This document shows positions 34,346-45,630 of a DNA stretch of 64,000 nt, piece by piece. The notes beneath the pieces are model-generated. The model saw nothing but the letters and a program-made list of their open reading frames with translations. It searched no databases and was not told where the DNA came from. How positions within the stretch are numbered: the stretch's first letter is position 1; each line of letters begins with the position of its first letter. This stretch comes from Boothiomyces macroporosus (lineage: Eukaryota; Chytridiomycota; Chytridiomycetes; Rhizophydiales; Terramycetaceae). The stretch is taken from the NCBI GenBank assembly GCA_027604185.1, contig JADGKB010000052.1:1-64000 (forward strand), in the 5' to 3' direction. A program made the translations under genes and the position numbers.

Positions 34346-35379
34346 TCATGCTAATAGTTGCTTGGTAGCTTTAGGAGTAGTTTCAGAATTCAAATGAACT
34401 GTACTGAATTTAACAACATTAAGCAATGGGTTAGTGTCATTGCCGCCATATTGTTGAATAGTCTTGACTGAGGCTCTAATCTACATTAGCAATTATTACA
34501 TTGATTTTGGATTCTTTAGCAAAAGCACCGACTGGATCGATATGATCGTGGAACAAAATGGAAGCAACCATTATTCTTAAAAATAGCGCATCGCCATGAG
34601 GTTGGGTTTGTTGTTTAGAGACTTTGTTGTAAGAGACACCAGCAAGGATAGCAAAGCAATCACAGACATGGTCTACTTTTAATTGGCGCTGAATTAGTAT
34701 TATTTACCATAGTGACACCAGCAGAAACAGCATCAATCAAGGCTTTTGTTACTGGGTTAGAATGAGCAAAGAACAAGGACATTCTGTTGGCCAATTCATC
34801 AGAAACGACATTGCCACCACTTGCATTTGACATTTTCATTCTGGAAACAGTTCTGCGGTAATAAGAAAAGTCATTTTGAATATTTGGATTTCCCATCTAC
34901 GTTAACAAAAAATACTTTTAATAAATCAAACTGAATAGCAAAATTGAGGATTAATGCTACTTGGAATGCCGTTGCTTGATATTTTTCAAAATTAACAGTT
35001 GGATCCTGAGAGCACAAGAACCCTAGTACTTTAGGGAACAACTGTTCTAATTGCTGTGCGAATTCATAATATTCCTTTAGCTTTGCTACACAAGGAACGA
35101 CTGCTTCCCATGCTTGATCATCATTCTGTTTACTAGGGCTTGAAATAGCCTACATTAATAGAAATTACTTGGCGAATAAATTCACCGCATCCAGTGTATT
35201 TCTCAATTGATTCGATATATTCCTTGTAACTTTTAGCTACTTGCGCACACTGAGCATAGATTTCTTGTTCGTCAGGTGTAGGCTGAGCTATATTAATATA
35301 GGATACCATTGAAATCAATTGGAATGTCGATTGGGTTTGCTTCTGCTTGGCCCTTGAGTATCGATAATAATATTCCCAT
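34346..35379 (-). CDS. CYRI: CYRI/FAM49 family Rac1-binding protein
   Basis: Exons 35379-35307, 35287-35169, 35149-34916, 34896-34708, 34688-34500, 34480-34346 give 312 aa, close to the family length of about 320. All five introns are exactly 19 nt. CYRI proteins bind active Rac1 and oppose the Scar/WAVE complex, limiting Arp2/3 actin protrusion. Signatures: N-terminal Gly after Met (MGILLSILKG, possible N-myristoylation), YTGCGEFIRQAIS, AWEAVVPCVAKLKEYYEFAQQLE, the hallmark NDFSYYRRTVSRMKMSN, SDELANRMSLFFAHSNP, and ILFHDHIDPVGAFAKESKI. The last exon ends TTPKATKQLLA. Presence implies that the organism keeps Rac/WAVE-driven actin protrusion, an inference consistent with a crawling or phagocytic stage. 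Confidence 0.93.
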
Positions 35380-35686
35380 TGGAAAAGTTGGATTCTATTT
35401 GCGTGGAGGAAAAGGCGCCTCAGTGTGACCTGTCACGATTATTGGTTTGTAGGAGATAGTAAGATAATAGTAGGTTTATTTTTAGGAATTCTCTTATCTA
35501 CCTGGTTTGTACTCTCTCTATCAGGATTGTTGATTTGTACACTAACTGGTATTTCTTTTATGGTAGGAATGCCTAGTAATTGCTTGTTTATAAACCACCT
35601 CTGCCAGGAAAGTAGTTTCTTTTTTATAAACCAACTCAGGTGCATTTAAAACTACTCTAATCCATAGACACAAGACAGAAATTATT
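35380..35686. other. Short spacer, CYRI promoter side
   Basis: 307 bp without a gene. Open frames on both strands (35425-35649) are mirror images crossing a near-repeat around TTATAAACCA (35588 and 35624) and have no support. Confidence 0.4.
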
Positions 35687-35986
35687 TTATTTTGGAATAG
35701 AATTCATTAAATGCATCTGAATAGCTTGCAAAGGATCAGATTTAAACTCTTTTAATTCCAATATCTTGCCAAACCTATTCATTTCTTGCTTTCTTAAATT
35801 CTTTTTAGAAATTCCTCGTTCTTTCTTTTCTTGTGTAATTTCCGGAATTGCAGTCTGCAGTTCTTTAATAGTCGATAGAATAGACTCTTGTTTTTTAGGT
35901 TTAATTGGTTTAAGCAAGTGTCTGGTTGGTTTCTTGCGCTCTTTTTTTGATATCTTGCCTGTGGTTTTCCTTGTCTTTATCTCCAT
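35687..35986 (-). CDS. SLX9: Ribosome biogenesis protein SLX9
   Basis: Single exon, 99 aa. Slx9 is a small nucleolar factor of fungi (FAM207A in animals) that helps 40S precursor maturation and export. The C-terminal signature is clear: ISKKNLRKQEMNRFGKILELKEFKSDPLQAIQMHLMNSI, which matches the family pattern LR.KE..RF..VL....F..NPL.AI..HL.N. The N-terminus is very basic (KTRKTTGKISKKERKKPTRH), as expected for a nucleolar protein. Start ATG at 35986. It is divergent from enolase with a 508-bp gap. Confidence 0.82.
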   Translation of the reverse strand: MEIKTRKTTGKISKKERKKPTRHLLKPIKPKKQESILSTIKELQTAIPEITQEKKERGISKKNLRKQEMNRFGKILELKEFKSDPLQAIQMHLMNSIPK

Positions 35987-36494
35987 TTTTATTTTTTTTT
36001 TTGAAAAAGCAGAGTACTATTCATGCGAGTCTAACACATATGATTCGTTTATATTCATGTATATCTGATTCATAATTATTCATGCAAGACTATGTGCTGA
36101 ATTCAGCCATTTAGAACAATTCTTCCATCTACAAGATAATCTAAATCAACAGTACGTGTTGATTAAAGAACCATGTAGAGTTACCATCGAAAATATCAAC
36201 CAAATAAACAACCTCGATTCTATATATCGTCAATTCAAATGCCAAAACTCAATCATATGCTTCCTAGAAATCACATGAAGCACGAAAATGGAAAGTCAAA
36301 TTTTCATTACCCCGCAACTGGAAAAATCCTCTTTCAAACCCAGCGTTGAATAACCAAATGCAATTGCAATCAATTCTTATTCATTATTACTATTACTCAC
36401 CTTCCTTTTTGGTTAAATTAAAAAGGTAACACAATCTCCTTTCATTGTGGCGCATGCACTATAAATTTGACTGGAAATTTCTCATCTCGTAAAA
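35987..36494. other. Divergent promoter region SLX9/enolase
   Basis: 508 bp; A/T runs close to SLX9, and two related segments GAGTCTAACACATATGATTC (about 36029) and near 36060 ending in ATTATTCATG. TATAAA-like CTATAAAT at 36460 lies about 35 bp before the enolase ATG. Confidence 0.45.
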
Positions 36495-37858
<1,364 letters not shown>

Positions 37859-37934
37859 TCTTAATTAAATAAATCCGATTATAGCAACCATTTGATATAT
37901 AGTATTCCGATGATATATCTCTTTGTGTAACTGA

Positions 37935-38170
37935 CAGCATATGAATCTAGTAACTAAAAGTGTATGAATCTAGCGATTGACAGTGTATGAATCTAGTGAC
38001 TAAAAGTGTATGTATCTAGCGAGACAGTGTATGAATCTAGTGACTAAAAGTGTATGAATCTAGCGAGACAGTGTATGAATCTAGTGACTGACAGTATACA
38101 AACAGAGTAACCGACAGTATACAAACAGAGTAACCGGCATTATACAAACAGAGTAACTGACAGTATGCAT
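37935..38170. repeat. 23/21-bp minisatellite, about 10 units
   Basis: Tandem array downstream of enolase. Units such as GTGTATGAATCTAGTGACTA (then AAA) are 23 bp, two are 21 bp with GCGAGACA ends, and the right part drifts to GTATACAAACAGAGTAACCG (then ACA). It fills most of the 400-bp gap to the convergent GALE gene. Confidence 0.9.
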
Positions 38171-38259
38171 GTATATTAATACCTAGTAGCTAACTGTAAT
38201 GAAAAAGTATCTGATAAATTAAATGCAGAAACTTTTACAAGTAATATTTAATCTCATAT

Positions 38260-39294
38260 TTATTGCTTTTTCATTCCATGAATGTTATTACGATGAAAGT
38301 TCCAAGCAGTTTGCACGATAGAATCAATAGTATCATACTGCTTCTTCCATCCCAACACAGTTTCAGCTTTTTCAGACGACGCAATCAACTTGTCTGGATC
38401 ACCAGCACGTCTAATTTAGTACAAATTACCTCTCTTTGACAATTGCAGGGATTGGATGGCCAGTCACTCTTCTAGCGGCTTCAATGATTTCTTTTACAGA
38501 GTATCCCTTGCCTGAACCGAGATTGAATCTAGCAGATACATTGTTCTTTACCATGTACTCTAACGCTTTGATGTGGGCTGTAGCAAGATCAGTTACGTGT
38601 ACATAGTCTCTGATACATGTACCGTCAGGAGTGTTGTAGTCATCACCAAAGATATACACCTGTTCTCTTTTACCTAAAGGCACCTGGAGCACAATTGGAA
38701 TCAAATGAGACTCTGGTTCGTGATCTTCACCCAAGTCTCCTTTTGCGTCTGCACCACAAGCATTGAAATAACGGAGACAGACGTAGCGTAATCCAAATGC
38801 TTTGTCACACCATTTAAGGATATTTTCCACTACTAGCTTAGTATCACCATAAGGGTTGATTGGCATTGTCCTGTCATCAGCTTCAATCGGCATCTTTTCA
38901 GGCATACCAAACAAAGCGGCGGTAGATGAAAAGATAAAGTACTTTACACCGTGTTTCTGCATTGCTTGTAATAAAGTGATTGTTCCAGAGACATTGTTTT
39001 CAAAATATTTCAAAGGGTCAGCGCAACTTTCACCGACTTCAATAGAAGCGCTGAAATGAAAGACGGCTTGAGGCTGGTGCTTGCTAAACACACGTTCCAA
39101 ATCATCCTTGTTTCTAATATCGCCAATCTCCAATGTAACATTAGCAGGAACTGATTCAGCGTGTCCTTTTGATAAATTATCCAACACTACGACAGAGTAC
39201 TTTTCCAACTTTGTTATTTCACGGACTAGATGGCTGCCAATGTAACCCGCTCCTCCACAGACTAGAACCTAGGTTAATTTGGTTTTACTTTCAT
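38260..39294 (-). CDS. GALE: UDP-glucose 4-epimerase
   Basis: Interconverts UDP-glucose and UDP-galactose using bound NAD. Exons 39294-39289, 39268-38430, 38410-38260 give 331 aa. The first exon encodes only Met-Lys (6 nt), joined by a 20-nt phase 0 intron to [15 protein letters not shown], the NAD-binding GxxGxxG motif. Further motifs: [36 protein letters not shown], and catalytic Tyr/Lys in [11 protein letters not shown]. The C-terminal intron (19 nt) restores [19 protein letters not shown]. There is no fused mutarotase domain as in yeast Gal10. The substrate-binding loop fits short bacterial/animal-type epimerases. Confidence 0.93.
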
Positions 39295-39595
39295 TTTTAA
39301 TTTGCAAGCTTTTTTTTGAAGCCACGTTGTTGAACACTGCCATAAAAATATTTTCGTGTTTGTTTGATTTGAATAAAAAGACTGACCAGCTGGCTAATCG
39401 CAAATGATTTGCTTTAGTACTGACGGATATTAATAGCCAATCGATAAACCAGATTAGTTTCGCTTGGTTTCTCAGTTTTACGCGTGGGCTCATCCTGGTG
39501 ACTGAAAAGAGTGGTTAAGATTCAATTTGTTCAAAGGGTTGCTATGCTTAAATGCTCAAGCAGTACACCTGCGGGTTATCCAGAGTTAAAACAGT

Positions 39596-40447
39596 TTATT
39601 GAAAGAGATGCTTGACTTCTTTAGCCCATTGCTCAACGGATGTCCATCTATCACCAATAAGATTTCCTACATCACGAGTATAAGGAGTTCCTTTTGCACC
39701 TTCCTTTTCCAAAAACCCAGCAAATTGCTTAATGTAAGATGGAGCCTGTAGTTCAGAAGCAGGGATAATCTCATACTTGAAAGGCTTCCATTCTTTTTGA
39801 AGTATTTCAAATATTTCTGTTATATTTTGCTGCTTTGGCCCATTCATTTCATAGTGCTTTCCATGATGCTTTTCAGGACCATCTACCAAACAAATCGCGG
39901 CACATTCACCTATATCTCGTGTGTGCACAGGGCTTAATACATAATTTGGAATCTTTACTGTGCCACCATTATTGATGAGATCCCTATACATCAACAAGTT
40001 AGAAATGAAATATCCTCCTCTCAAAACAGTCCATTTCAGCCCTTTTTCCTTTTCAAACTGTTTCAACAATGCTTCTGCTTCAACAAACCTATTTGCAATT
40101 TCAGAAATGATTTCCGGTTGGTGAACCGTCCAGCTTCCAACTAAAACAATATATTCTACCCCTTGATCAACCGCTTCTTTTATCATTTGGCATGTCATGA
40201 ATGAATCATTCTCGAATCCTTCTTTGTGATCATGAGGAGTAACAATCAATGCGCTCTTCATTGAATGGAAAGCTCGTTTCAAATCATCCCTGTTCATTGC
40301 GTTGATATTTGTTAAGATGTACTTTGAAGGAAGGTCTTTAGGAGTGCGAACACAGCATCGCACTGGGATATCGAGTGCGGCAAGGCTATTGACGCAAGCC
40401 AACCCAGAGTTTGACCCTGCTGGAATAACAACAATTTTCGGTTCCAT
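39596..40447 (-). CDS. NmrA-like atypical SDR, NAD(P)-binding
   Basis: Single exon, 283 aa. N-terminal Rossmann fold, though the glycine motif is unusual (VVIPAGSNSGLACVNSL in place of GATGxxG). Other features: RCCVRTPKDLPSKY, ALIVTPHD, YIVLVGSWTVHQPE, LKWTVLRGGYFISNLLMY, SPVHTRDIGECAAICLVDG and YEMNGPKQQNITEIFEILQ. The RGGYFISNLL and D(I/V)G.CAA segments are typical of NmrA/HSCARG redox sensors and NAD(P)H:quinone reductase-like atypical SDRs. It starts 130 bp from the divergent RBM25 gene. Specific substrate unknown. Confidence 0.75.
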   Translation of the reverse strand: MEPKIVVIPAGSNSGLACVNSLAALDIPVRCCVRTPKDLPSKYILTNINAMNRDDLKRAFHSMKSALIVTPHDHKEGFENDSFMTCQMIKEAVDQGVEYIVLVGSWTVHQPEIISEIANRFVEAEALLKQFEKEKGLKWTVLRGGYFISNLLMYRDLINNGGTVKIPNYVLSPVHTRDIGECAAICLVDGPEKHHGKHYEMNGPKQQNITEIFEILQKEWKPFKYEIIPASELQAPSYIKQFAGFLEKEGAKGTPYTRDVGNLIGDRWTSVEQWAKEVKHLFQ

Positions 40448-40576
40448 GATTACTTTTGCGGAAAAAACAAATTCACTGAAATGAAGATGAATAGATTTAA
40501 AAAGAATTGGAACTAGGATTGAATTTGATCCTTAAACTTGTATTATATTTCAGTTGAAATTTTTTTGCAAATCAGA

Positions 40577-42064
40577 ATGGCTCTCGTTCCACATTCCAAC
40601 CCTACACCGCTATACAACTTTCAAGCCCCAAAATCAAATACCATTTCGTATACAAACTACAGTCAGAATGATATCAAGACAATGGTGTTTATTTCAAGTG
40701 ATTTAATTGCTAATCATAGGTACTTTTTATATGATCATAGGAATCCCGGATGAAATGGATGATGATGACCTGATGGAGATTTTAGCATTGTGCGGGACTG
40801 TCAAATTATGGAAGAGAATCAAGAATGCTGACGGGACAAGGACTCAGTTTGGATTCTGTACATTTGCCGATCCAATGGGGGTGATCAGAGCCATGCGAAC
40901 GCTAGTACATGAAGACTACCCATTTATCGTCACTTGCGATAATATTGCCAAAGAGTTCCTCAGGACTCACCCTGAATTCAATTCAAAAAAGCCAGATAAA
41001 GCAGTGCTGGATAAGATGAAGGATTTATTTGAACCAATTAGGAATCCTGAAGCATTGAAATACATGCGCCAGATTGGAGGAGGTATTCTGTCTTAACTGT
41101 AGGTATTTTACTATTAACAAGACGCACCAAAGTTACCACCAGAGCCACCAGCAGAGTCTTTAGAGGTTAAACACCAAGAAGAGAATGAGGAAGAAGATAA
41201 TATACAGGATTTAAAGAGACAAGAAAAAAGAGAACAAGAGCGGATATTTGCTTTTCAAGAAAGAGAGAAAAAGTTTGAGCTGAACCAAGTAGCGAGAATA
41301 AAGAGATTCCAATCTGATTTAGAAGCTGACCAGGACTATGAAGTAAAGCGACAAAAAACAAGAGAGACTTTACTGGAAAAATGGAGAAACTATGATGATG
41401 ACTTGGAAAGAGAAAAGGGGGAAGAGGAATATTACAGAGATCCGTAGGTTCTATTTGATAATTAGGGCCAGATGGTGGGCAAAGAGACAAAGAGAAAGGC
41501 AACGTGAAATTGACTATGATAACAGAGATCGATCAGCCGAAGAAGAAGAAAGAGCATTTGCAATGGCTCAAGAACGAGAATCTGCACAAAGAGCTGAAGA
41601 AGAAAGAAAAAGACAGGAAGCTGAACAAGCAGAAAGGCGTCGTCATAATAGAAATCAAGAATTACATGAACAAGAACAAGCAAAGAAATTCAAGATTACT
41701 AGAATCATGACAAAAGAAGAGCGTGTATCTGCTATTCAAAACCTTGTTTCTCGTATTCCAGTAGATAGGGAAGGAATTTGGCAGTACCCTGTAAAATGGC
41801 AGTACTTGGACAATGTAAGGTTCACTAATGTAGATTATTGAAAAAAAGCTGGAAGGGTTCTTGACTAAAAAGATTAACGAGTACCTAGGAGATACTGAAA
41901 AAGTATTGATTCGCTTTATAATGAAAAAGATTGTTGGTCATGCTCATGTGCAAGAAATCTATGATGAACTTGAAAAGCTGTTGGTTGAAGAAACAGAAGT
42001 ATTTGTATTGAAATTGTGGAGAATGGTTATTTACGAAACTGAAGCTCGTCATGCTGGGTTATAA
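40577..42064 (+). CDS. RBM25: RBM25-like splicing factor (RRM, RE/KE-rich, PWI)
   Basis: Exons 40577-40697, 40741-41082, 41122-41443, 41466-41814, 41834-42064 give 454 aa. N-terminal RRM: KTMVFISRIPDEMDDDDLMEILALCGTVKLWKRI, with FGFCTFADP as RNP1-like strand; the WKR after the CG is an RBM25 feature. A long charged Arg/Glu/Lys region follows, then a C-terminal PWI domain (TKEERVSAIQNLVSRIPVDREGIWQYPVKWQYLDN ... VLKLWRMVIYETEARHAG). RBM25 joins the U1-associated machinery and influences 5' splice-site choice. The first two intron positions are double: 40698-40719 plus 40720-40740, and 41083-41102 plus 41103-41121, each pair abutting with no exon between. Later introns are 22 and 19 nt. Identity by architecture is strong. 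Confidence 0.9.
40698..40740 (+). other. Back-to-back introns (22 + 21 nt), zero-length exon
   Basis: Both halves have a GT start and a CATAG end (GTGATT...CATAG, GTACTT...CATAG). Removing all 43 nt gives VFISRIPDEM, a good RRM beta1. Removing only the first 22 nt also keeps frame but inserts STFYMII-like residues. Confidence 0.7.
41083..41121 (+). other. Back-to-back introns (20 + 19 nt), zero-length exon
   Basis: First unit GTATTC...TTAACTGTAG, second unit GTATTT...TTAACAAG. Each has its own branch-like TTAAC. Only removal of all 39 nt keeps the frame; removal of the first alone leads to a stop. Confidence 0.75.
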
Positions 42065-42457
42065 TATATTTTCATATTAAGACTGTTCAAGTTCAGTCTC
42101 GTTTTGGAATGGGATTGGTGACCAAGTTCAGCCTCGTTTTGTACCATCTTGGAGATAGTATGCCAGCAGACCATTCAAATTGATAAAAAACTGGAGCTGT
42201 CCTCTAGTCTACTTTATGGGGTGGACAAGCAAGTAGTAGATTATATAGCAAGTTTAGTTTGAGCTCAACTATTGGATAATAATTGGTATGCCAGCCTAAA
42301 GATGTACTTATAGACACCGCTAGTAATCCCAAGGCGGATATGAAATGGCAATTGCAGGTTTTCAAATGCTGTTGTGATGCTCTCTTTGTGAACGTTTGCA
42401 GGAGTGGCGTGAGGCAAATTGAAAAGCACAACACGCAATCAACAAGTTTGATTTTTA
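42065..42457. other. Spacer with a short direct repeat
   Basis: About 390 bp. CAAGTTCAGTCTCGTTTT (about 42088) recurs as CAAGTTCAGCCTCGTTTT (about 42123). No gene is seen; it holds the promoter of the next gene. Confidence 0.45.
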
Positions 42458-43606
42458 ATGACAAAAGCGCTGATTTTAGTAGGAGGGTTCGGAACCAGAT
42501 TGCGTCCGCTTACTCTCACTCTTCCGAAACCTTTGGTGCAATTTGCTAACAAGCCAATGATCCTTCATCAAATCGAAGCACTCGTCAAAGTAACTTGGAA
42601 TTGATATTAGGCTGGAGTAACAGATATTGTGCTTGCGGTAAACTACAGACCTGAAGTCATGGCAGATTTTATTGCTAAATATGAAAAAGAACTTGGTGTA
42701 AACATTACATTTTCAGTTGAAACTGAGCCTTTGGGCACTGGTAATTAAAATTTCATAGTAGCTGGTCCGCTAGCATTGGCTTCTGAAATCTTGGGTAAAG
42801 ACGACTCTCCATTTTTTGTATTGAACAGTGATGTTATTTGCGATTTCCCTTTCGAAAGCATGTTGAAATTCCACAAAGACCACGGATCTGAAGGAACCAT
42901 CATGGTCACCAGAGTAGATGAACCGTCCAAATACGGTGTTGTCGTGTGCAAGGGAGATACTTCAACCATTGAAAGATTTGTTGAGAAGCCGCAGGTGTTT
43001 GTTTCAAACAAGATTAATGCTGGTCTATACGTCTTCTCTCCTGATATCTTGAAAAGAATCAAGGTAACCAATAGCTTATCCTAGCCTGTTCCAACGTCTA
43101 TTGAAAAAGATATTTTCCCTGTGATGGCGTCTGAATCAAAACTTCATGCAATGGAGCTGCCTGGATTCTGGATGGATGTTGGTCAACCTAGAGATTTCCT
43201 TACTGGAACCTGTTTGTACCTTACTAGTTTAAACAAAAAATCACCATCAACACTCGCTAATGGTGCCGCAATCAAAGGAAATGTTCTTATTGATCCAAGC
43301 GCAAAGATTGGAGAGAATTGCTGTATCGGCCCTAATGTAGTTATTGGTCCTAATGTCGTAATTGGCGATGGTGTGCGAATTAGACGATCTGTTATATTAG
43401 ACCAGGTGCAAATTAAAGATCATGCTTGGATCATGTCTAGCATTATCGGATGGAGATCAACTATAGGCAAATGGTCTCGTGTTGAAGGTGTGTCTGTCCT
43501 GGGAGACGATGTACACGTTTCTGACGAAGTGTATTTGAACGGTGCTACTGTACTTCCACACAAGAGCGTCTCTGTCAATGTTCCCGACCCAAAAATCATA
43601 ATGTAA
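42458..43606 (+). CDS. PSA1: GDP-mannose pyrophosphorylase (mannose-1-phosphate guanylyltransferase)
   Basis: Makes GDP-mannose from mannose-1-phosphate and GTP for glycosylation, GPI anchors and wall mannans. Exons 42458-42589, 42611-42740, 42762-43063, 43085-43606 give 361 aa, the same length as yeast Psa1. Three introns of 21 nt each. Signatures: [47 protein letters not shown] restored across intron 2, [33 protein letters not shown], and a left-handed beta-helix C-terminus ([28 protein letters not shown]). All introns are multiples of three, so retention would add seven residues unless a stop occurs. Confidence 0.95.
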
Positions 43607-43731
43607 GAGGTTCCCTAATAAAAAATTAATCTCGGTCGTCAGAGAAAAGTCATGTTTGGATACAGATTTTATTTAAGTATGTATAAGATTTTTTTACATC
43701 CATGGGCCAGCCAAAGATCTTAAGTTAGATT

Positions 43732-44640
43732 TTAAAACATTGTTCCTTCAACTACAGTAGCTAATGCTTGTTTGGCACTTTTCATTCTCTTTTGTTCTTC
43801 CATCTTGCGCAGCAATTCCATGTCTGGGCCGCTAGGGCATCCATGGTCTTTGGAACGAGAGGTCATGTGTCTTTTAAGTGCATCAGAGCGACCAAATCTC
43901 TTGGGACATTTAGGACATGCCCATGGTTTTTGGTCATTTGGGGTGTGCATAGTGCGAATGTGACGTTGCAAATCAGTAGTGCGTCTGAAACCCAAGCCAC
44001 AAGTCTTGCAAGTGTGTGGGGTAGTCAATAAATGGCAGCGCATATGAGATCGCAAGTTCTGAATTCTAGAGAAAGTTCTATCGCAGGTAGGGTGAGTGCA
44101 GGTAAAAGTCTTTTCGCTACCGGTGCTAGAAATGCTGTTCTTTCTCATTGGCATAAACTTGTCTTCTTGCAGACCAAAGTTCATTTGAAGTAGTGGGTAG
44201 TCGCCTTGGTGGGAAAGAGGAGCCATCAAATGTGGAAGAGACATTGAGCGAGAGTGCGTCATTTGAGGCTGTTGTTGCTCTTCCATTGGATTCCAGATAA
44301 CTGATTCGCTTCTGTTTCTAACAGGAGGCCATTGAGGATTCGCGTATTGCATTGGAGGCGACATCCTCATTGGCTGTTGCTGTTGAACTTGGTTATTTTG
44401 AGGGGAATCAGGAGGCGATAGCATGGTAGGGTAGTAAGCTTGAGGAGCCATTTTCATTTCGTATCCATCAAGTCCGGCTTGTTGAATTTTTACTGGGAAA
44501 GGGTCCATTTGCAAGTCTTGAATATCGATACCATTGCTAAAGTCTGGGGCAGGCAAATTGTTTAATTTCTGCAATAAAAAGTTCATATTTTCAGGCTCTT
44601 GTTGTTGAAGGAAGAGGGATTGTACAGACATGGAAGACAT
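43732..44640 (-). CDS. C2H2 zinc-finger transcription factor, Crz1-like
   Basis: Single exon, 302 aa. Three C2H2 fingers lie near residues 180-270: FTCTHPTCDRTFSRIQNLRSHMRCH, HTCKTCGLGFRRTTDLQRHIRTMH, WACPKCPKRFGRSDALKRHMTS. The first finger and the RSDALKRH of the third closely resemble calcineurin-responsive Crz1/PrzA factors. The N-terminal 170 residues are Gln/Pro/Met-rich and disordered, with Ser-rich patches (RKNSISSTGSEK, SRSMSLPHL) that could be phosphorylated. No clear PxIxIT calcineurin dock is visible, so regulation by calcium is only suggested. It ends 125 bp from the convergent GMPP gene. Confidence 0.75.
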   Translation of the reverse strand: MSSMSVQSLFLQQQEPENMNFLLQKLNNLPAPDFSNGIDIQDLQMDPFPVKIQQAGLDGYEMKMAPQAYYPTMLSPPDSPQNNQVQQQQPMRMSPPMQYANPQWPPVRNRSESVIWNPMEEQQQPQMTHSRSMSLPHLMAPLSHQGDYPLLQMNFGLQEDKFMPMRKNSISSTGSEKTFTCTHPTCDRTFSRIQNLRSHMRCHLLTTPHTCKTCGLGFRRTTDLQRHIRTMHTPNDQKPWACPKCPKRFGRSDALKRHMTSRSKDHGCPSGPDMELLRKMEEQKRMKSAKQALATVVEGTMF

Positions 44641-45630
44641 TTAGAGGTTGTCCTATTACAAATCCTTGGTGCTTTTAAGGGCTTCAATGTGGCAATGGCC
44701 GCTTGCAAATTGTTTCAGAAAGAAATTGGGGGGTTTTATTATAGATCGGGAACCTAGGGAGGGTTTCGTTCAGTGTCGCCACCTTTATTTCGTCAAAACG
44801 TTCGATCATTAATGCTAAGGCTATTCCCTTATTTTAAATCTTTTTTAATCATCAGTTATCTGCCTTTTGGCACTATAGAGCAGATTTGGTTTCCCATAGA
44901 GATTTTTTCGAAATTTCATTTCTTCACCAATGGAGCACAAGGCCGCAAGAATTGAACGTGTGCCTCATTGAGTAAGTGAAAAATGAAAAATCCAGAGATT
45001 CAAAAGTTGGAGCCAACAGATAAAGGCTCTAATGTGTACAACCACGGAAAGCCTTGAGATAGATAATCACGATTAATTAAATACAAATGAACTCGTAGGA
45101 ATTATTCTATATTATCGATTCTCTCTTTAATTTTTTTATTTTTTCCCTGTGACGTAACCAGAGGAATGATTGATGGCGTCAATCACCAATATCACTGCCA
45201 ATTCATTGAACGTAAGATAAATGATTGATATTTAAAATATCAATCAGCATGCAATCAGTATCAATCAGACTTGATTCATTTGAGATGCTTTTAAAAATCT
45301 AATTGAATGATCATGAAACAAACCAACTGATATTAAATTGCGAATGTTTCAAATCCTTCAGTTGACTGAATACCCAACTGTTGCGAGCCACTCGAGTTCT
45401 GTACAACAGTATGCTTGAGGACAGATAATGTGAGCCAACAAATGTTGATGCTATATCTGTTCTAACTATACATGTATGAAATGACAGCATTAGTGAATCG
45501 TACAAATCACATTTAACTTATAGCAGAGTAATATAGAAATTTTAGACCGTCTTGATTTTAAAATCTGTATTTTCGGCCATCATGTTTATTGTCACGGGAT
45601 ATTTTGGCCGACTTTCAGAATCTCTTTGCA
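44641..45630. other. Gene-free divergent promoter block
   Basis: About 990 bp between the divergent zinc-finger and SDR genes. Near 45212-45280 lie several related motifs (TTGATATTT, ATCAATCAG, TATCAATCAG). Open frames at 44773 and 45311 have no support. Confidence 0.45.

Noticed and set aside
39269..39493. 74-codon ORF upstream of GALE
   Set aside because: It runs across the GALE start codon and first intron in another frame; it is 5' leader or promoter.
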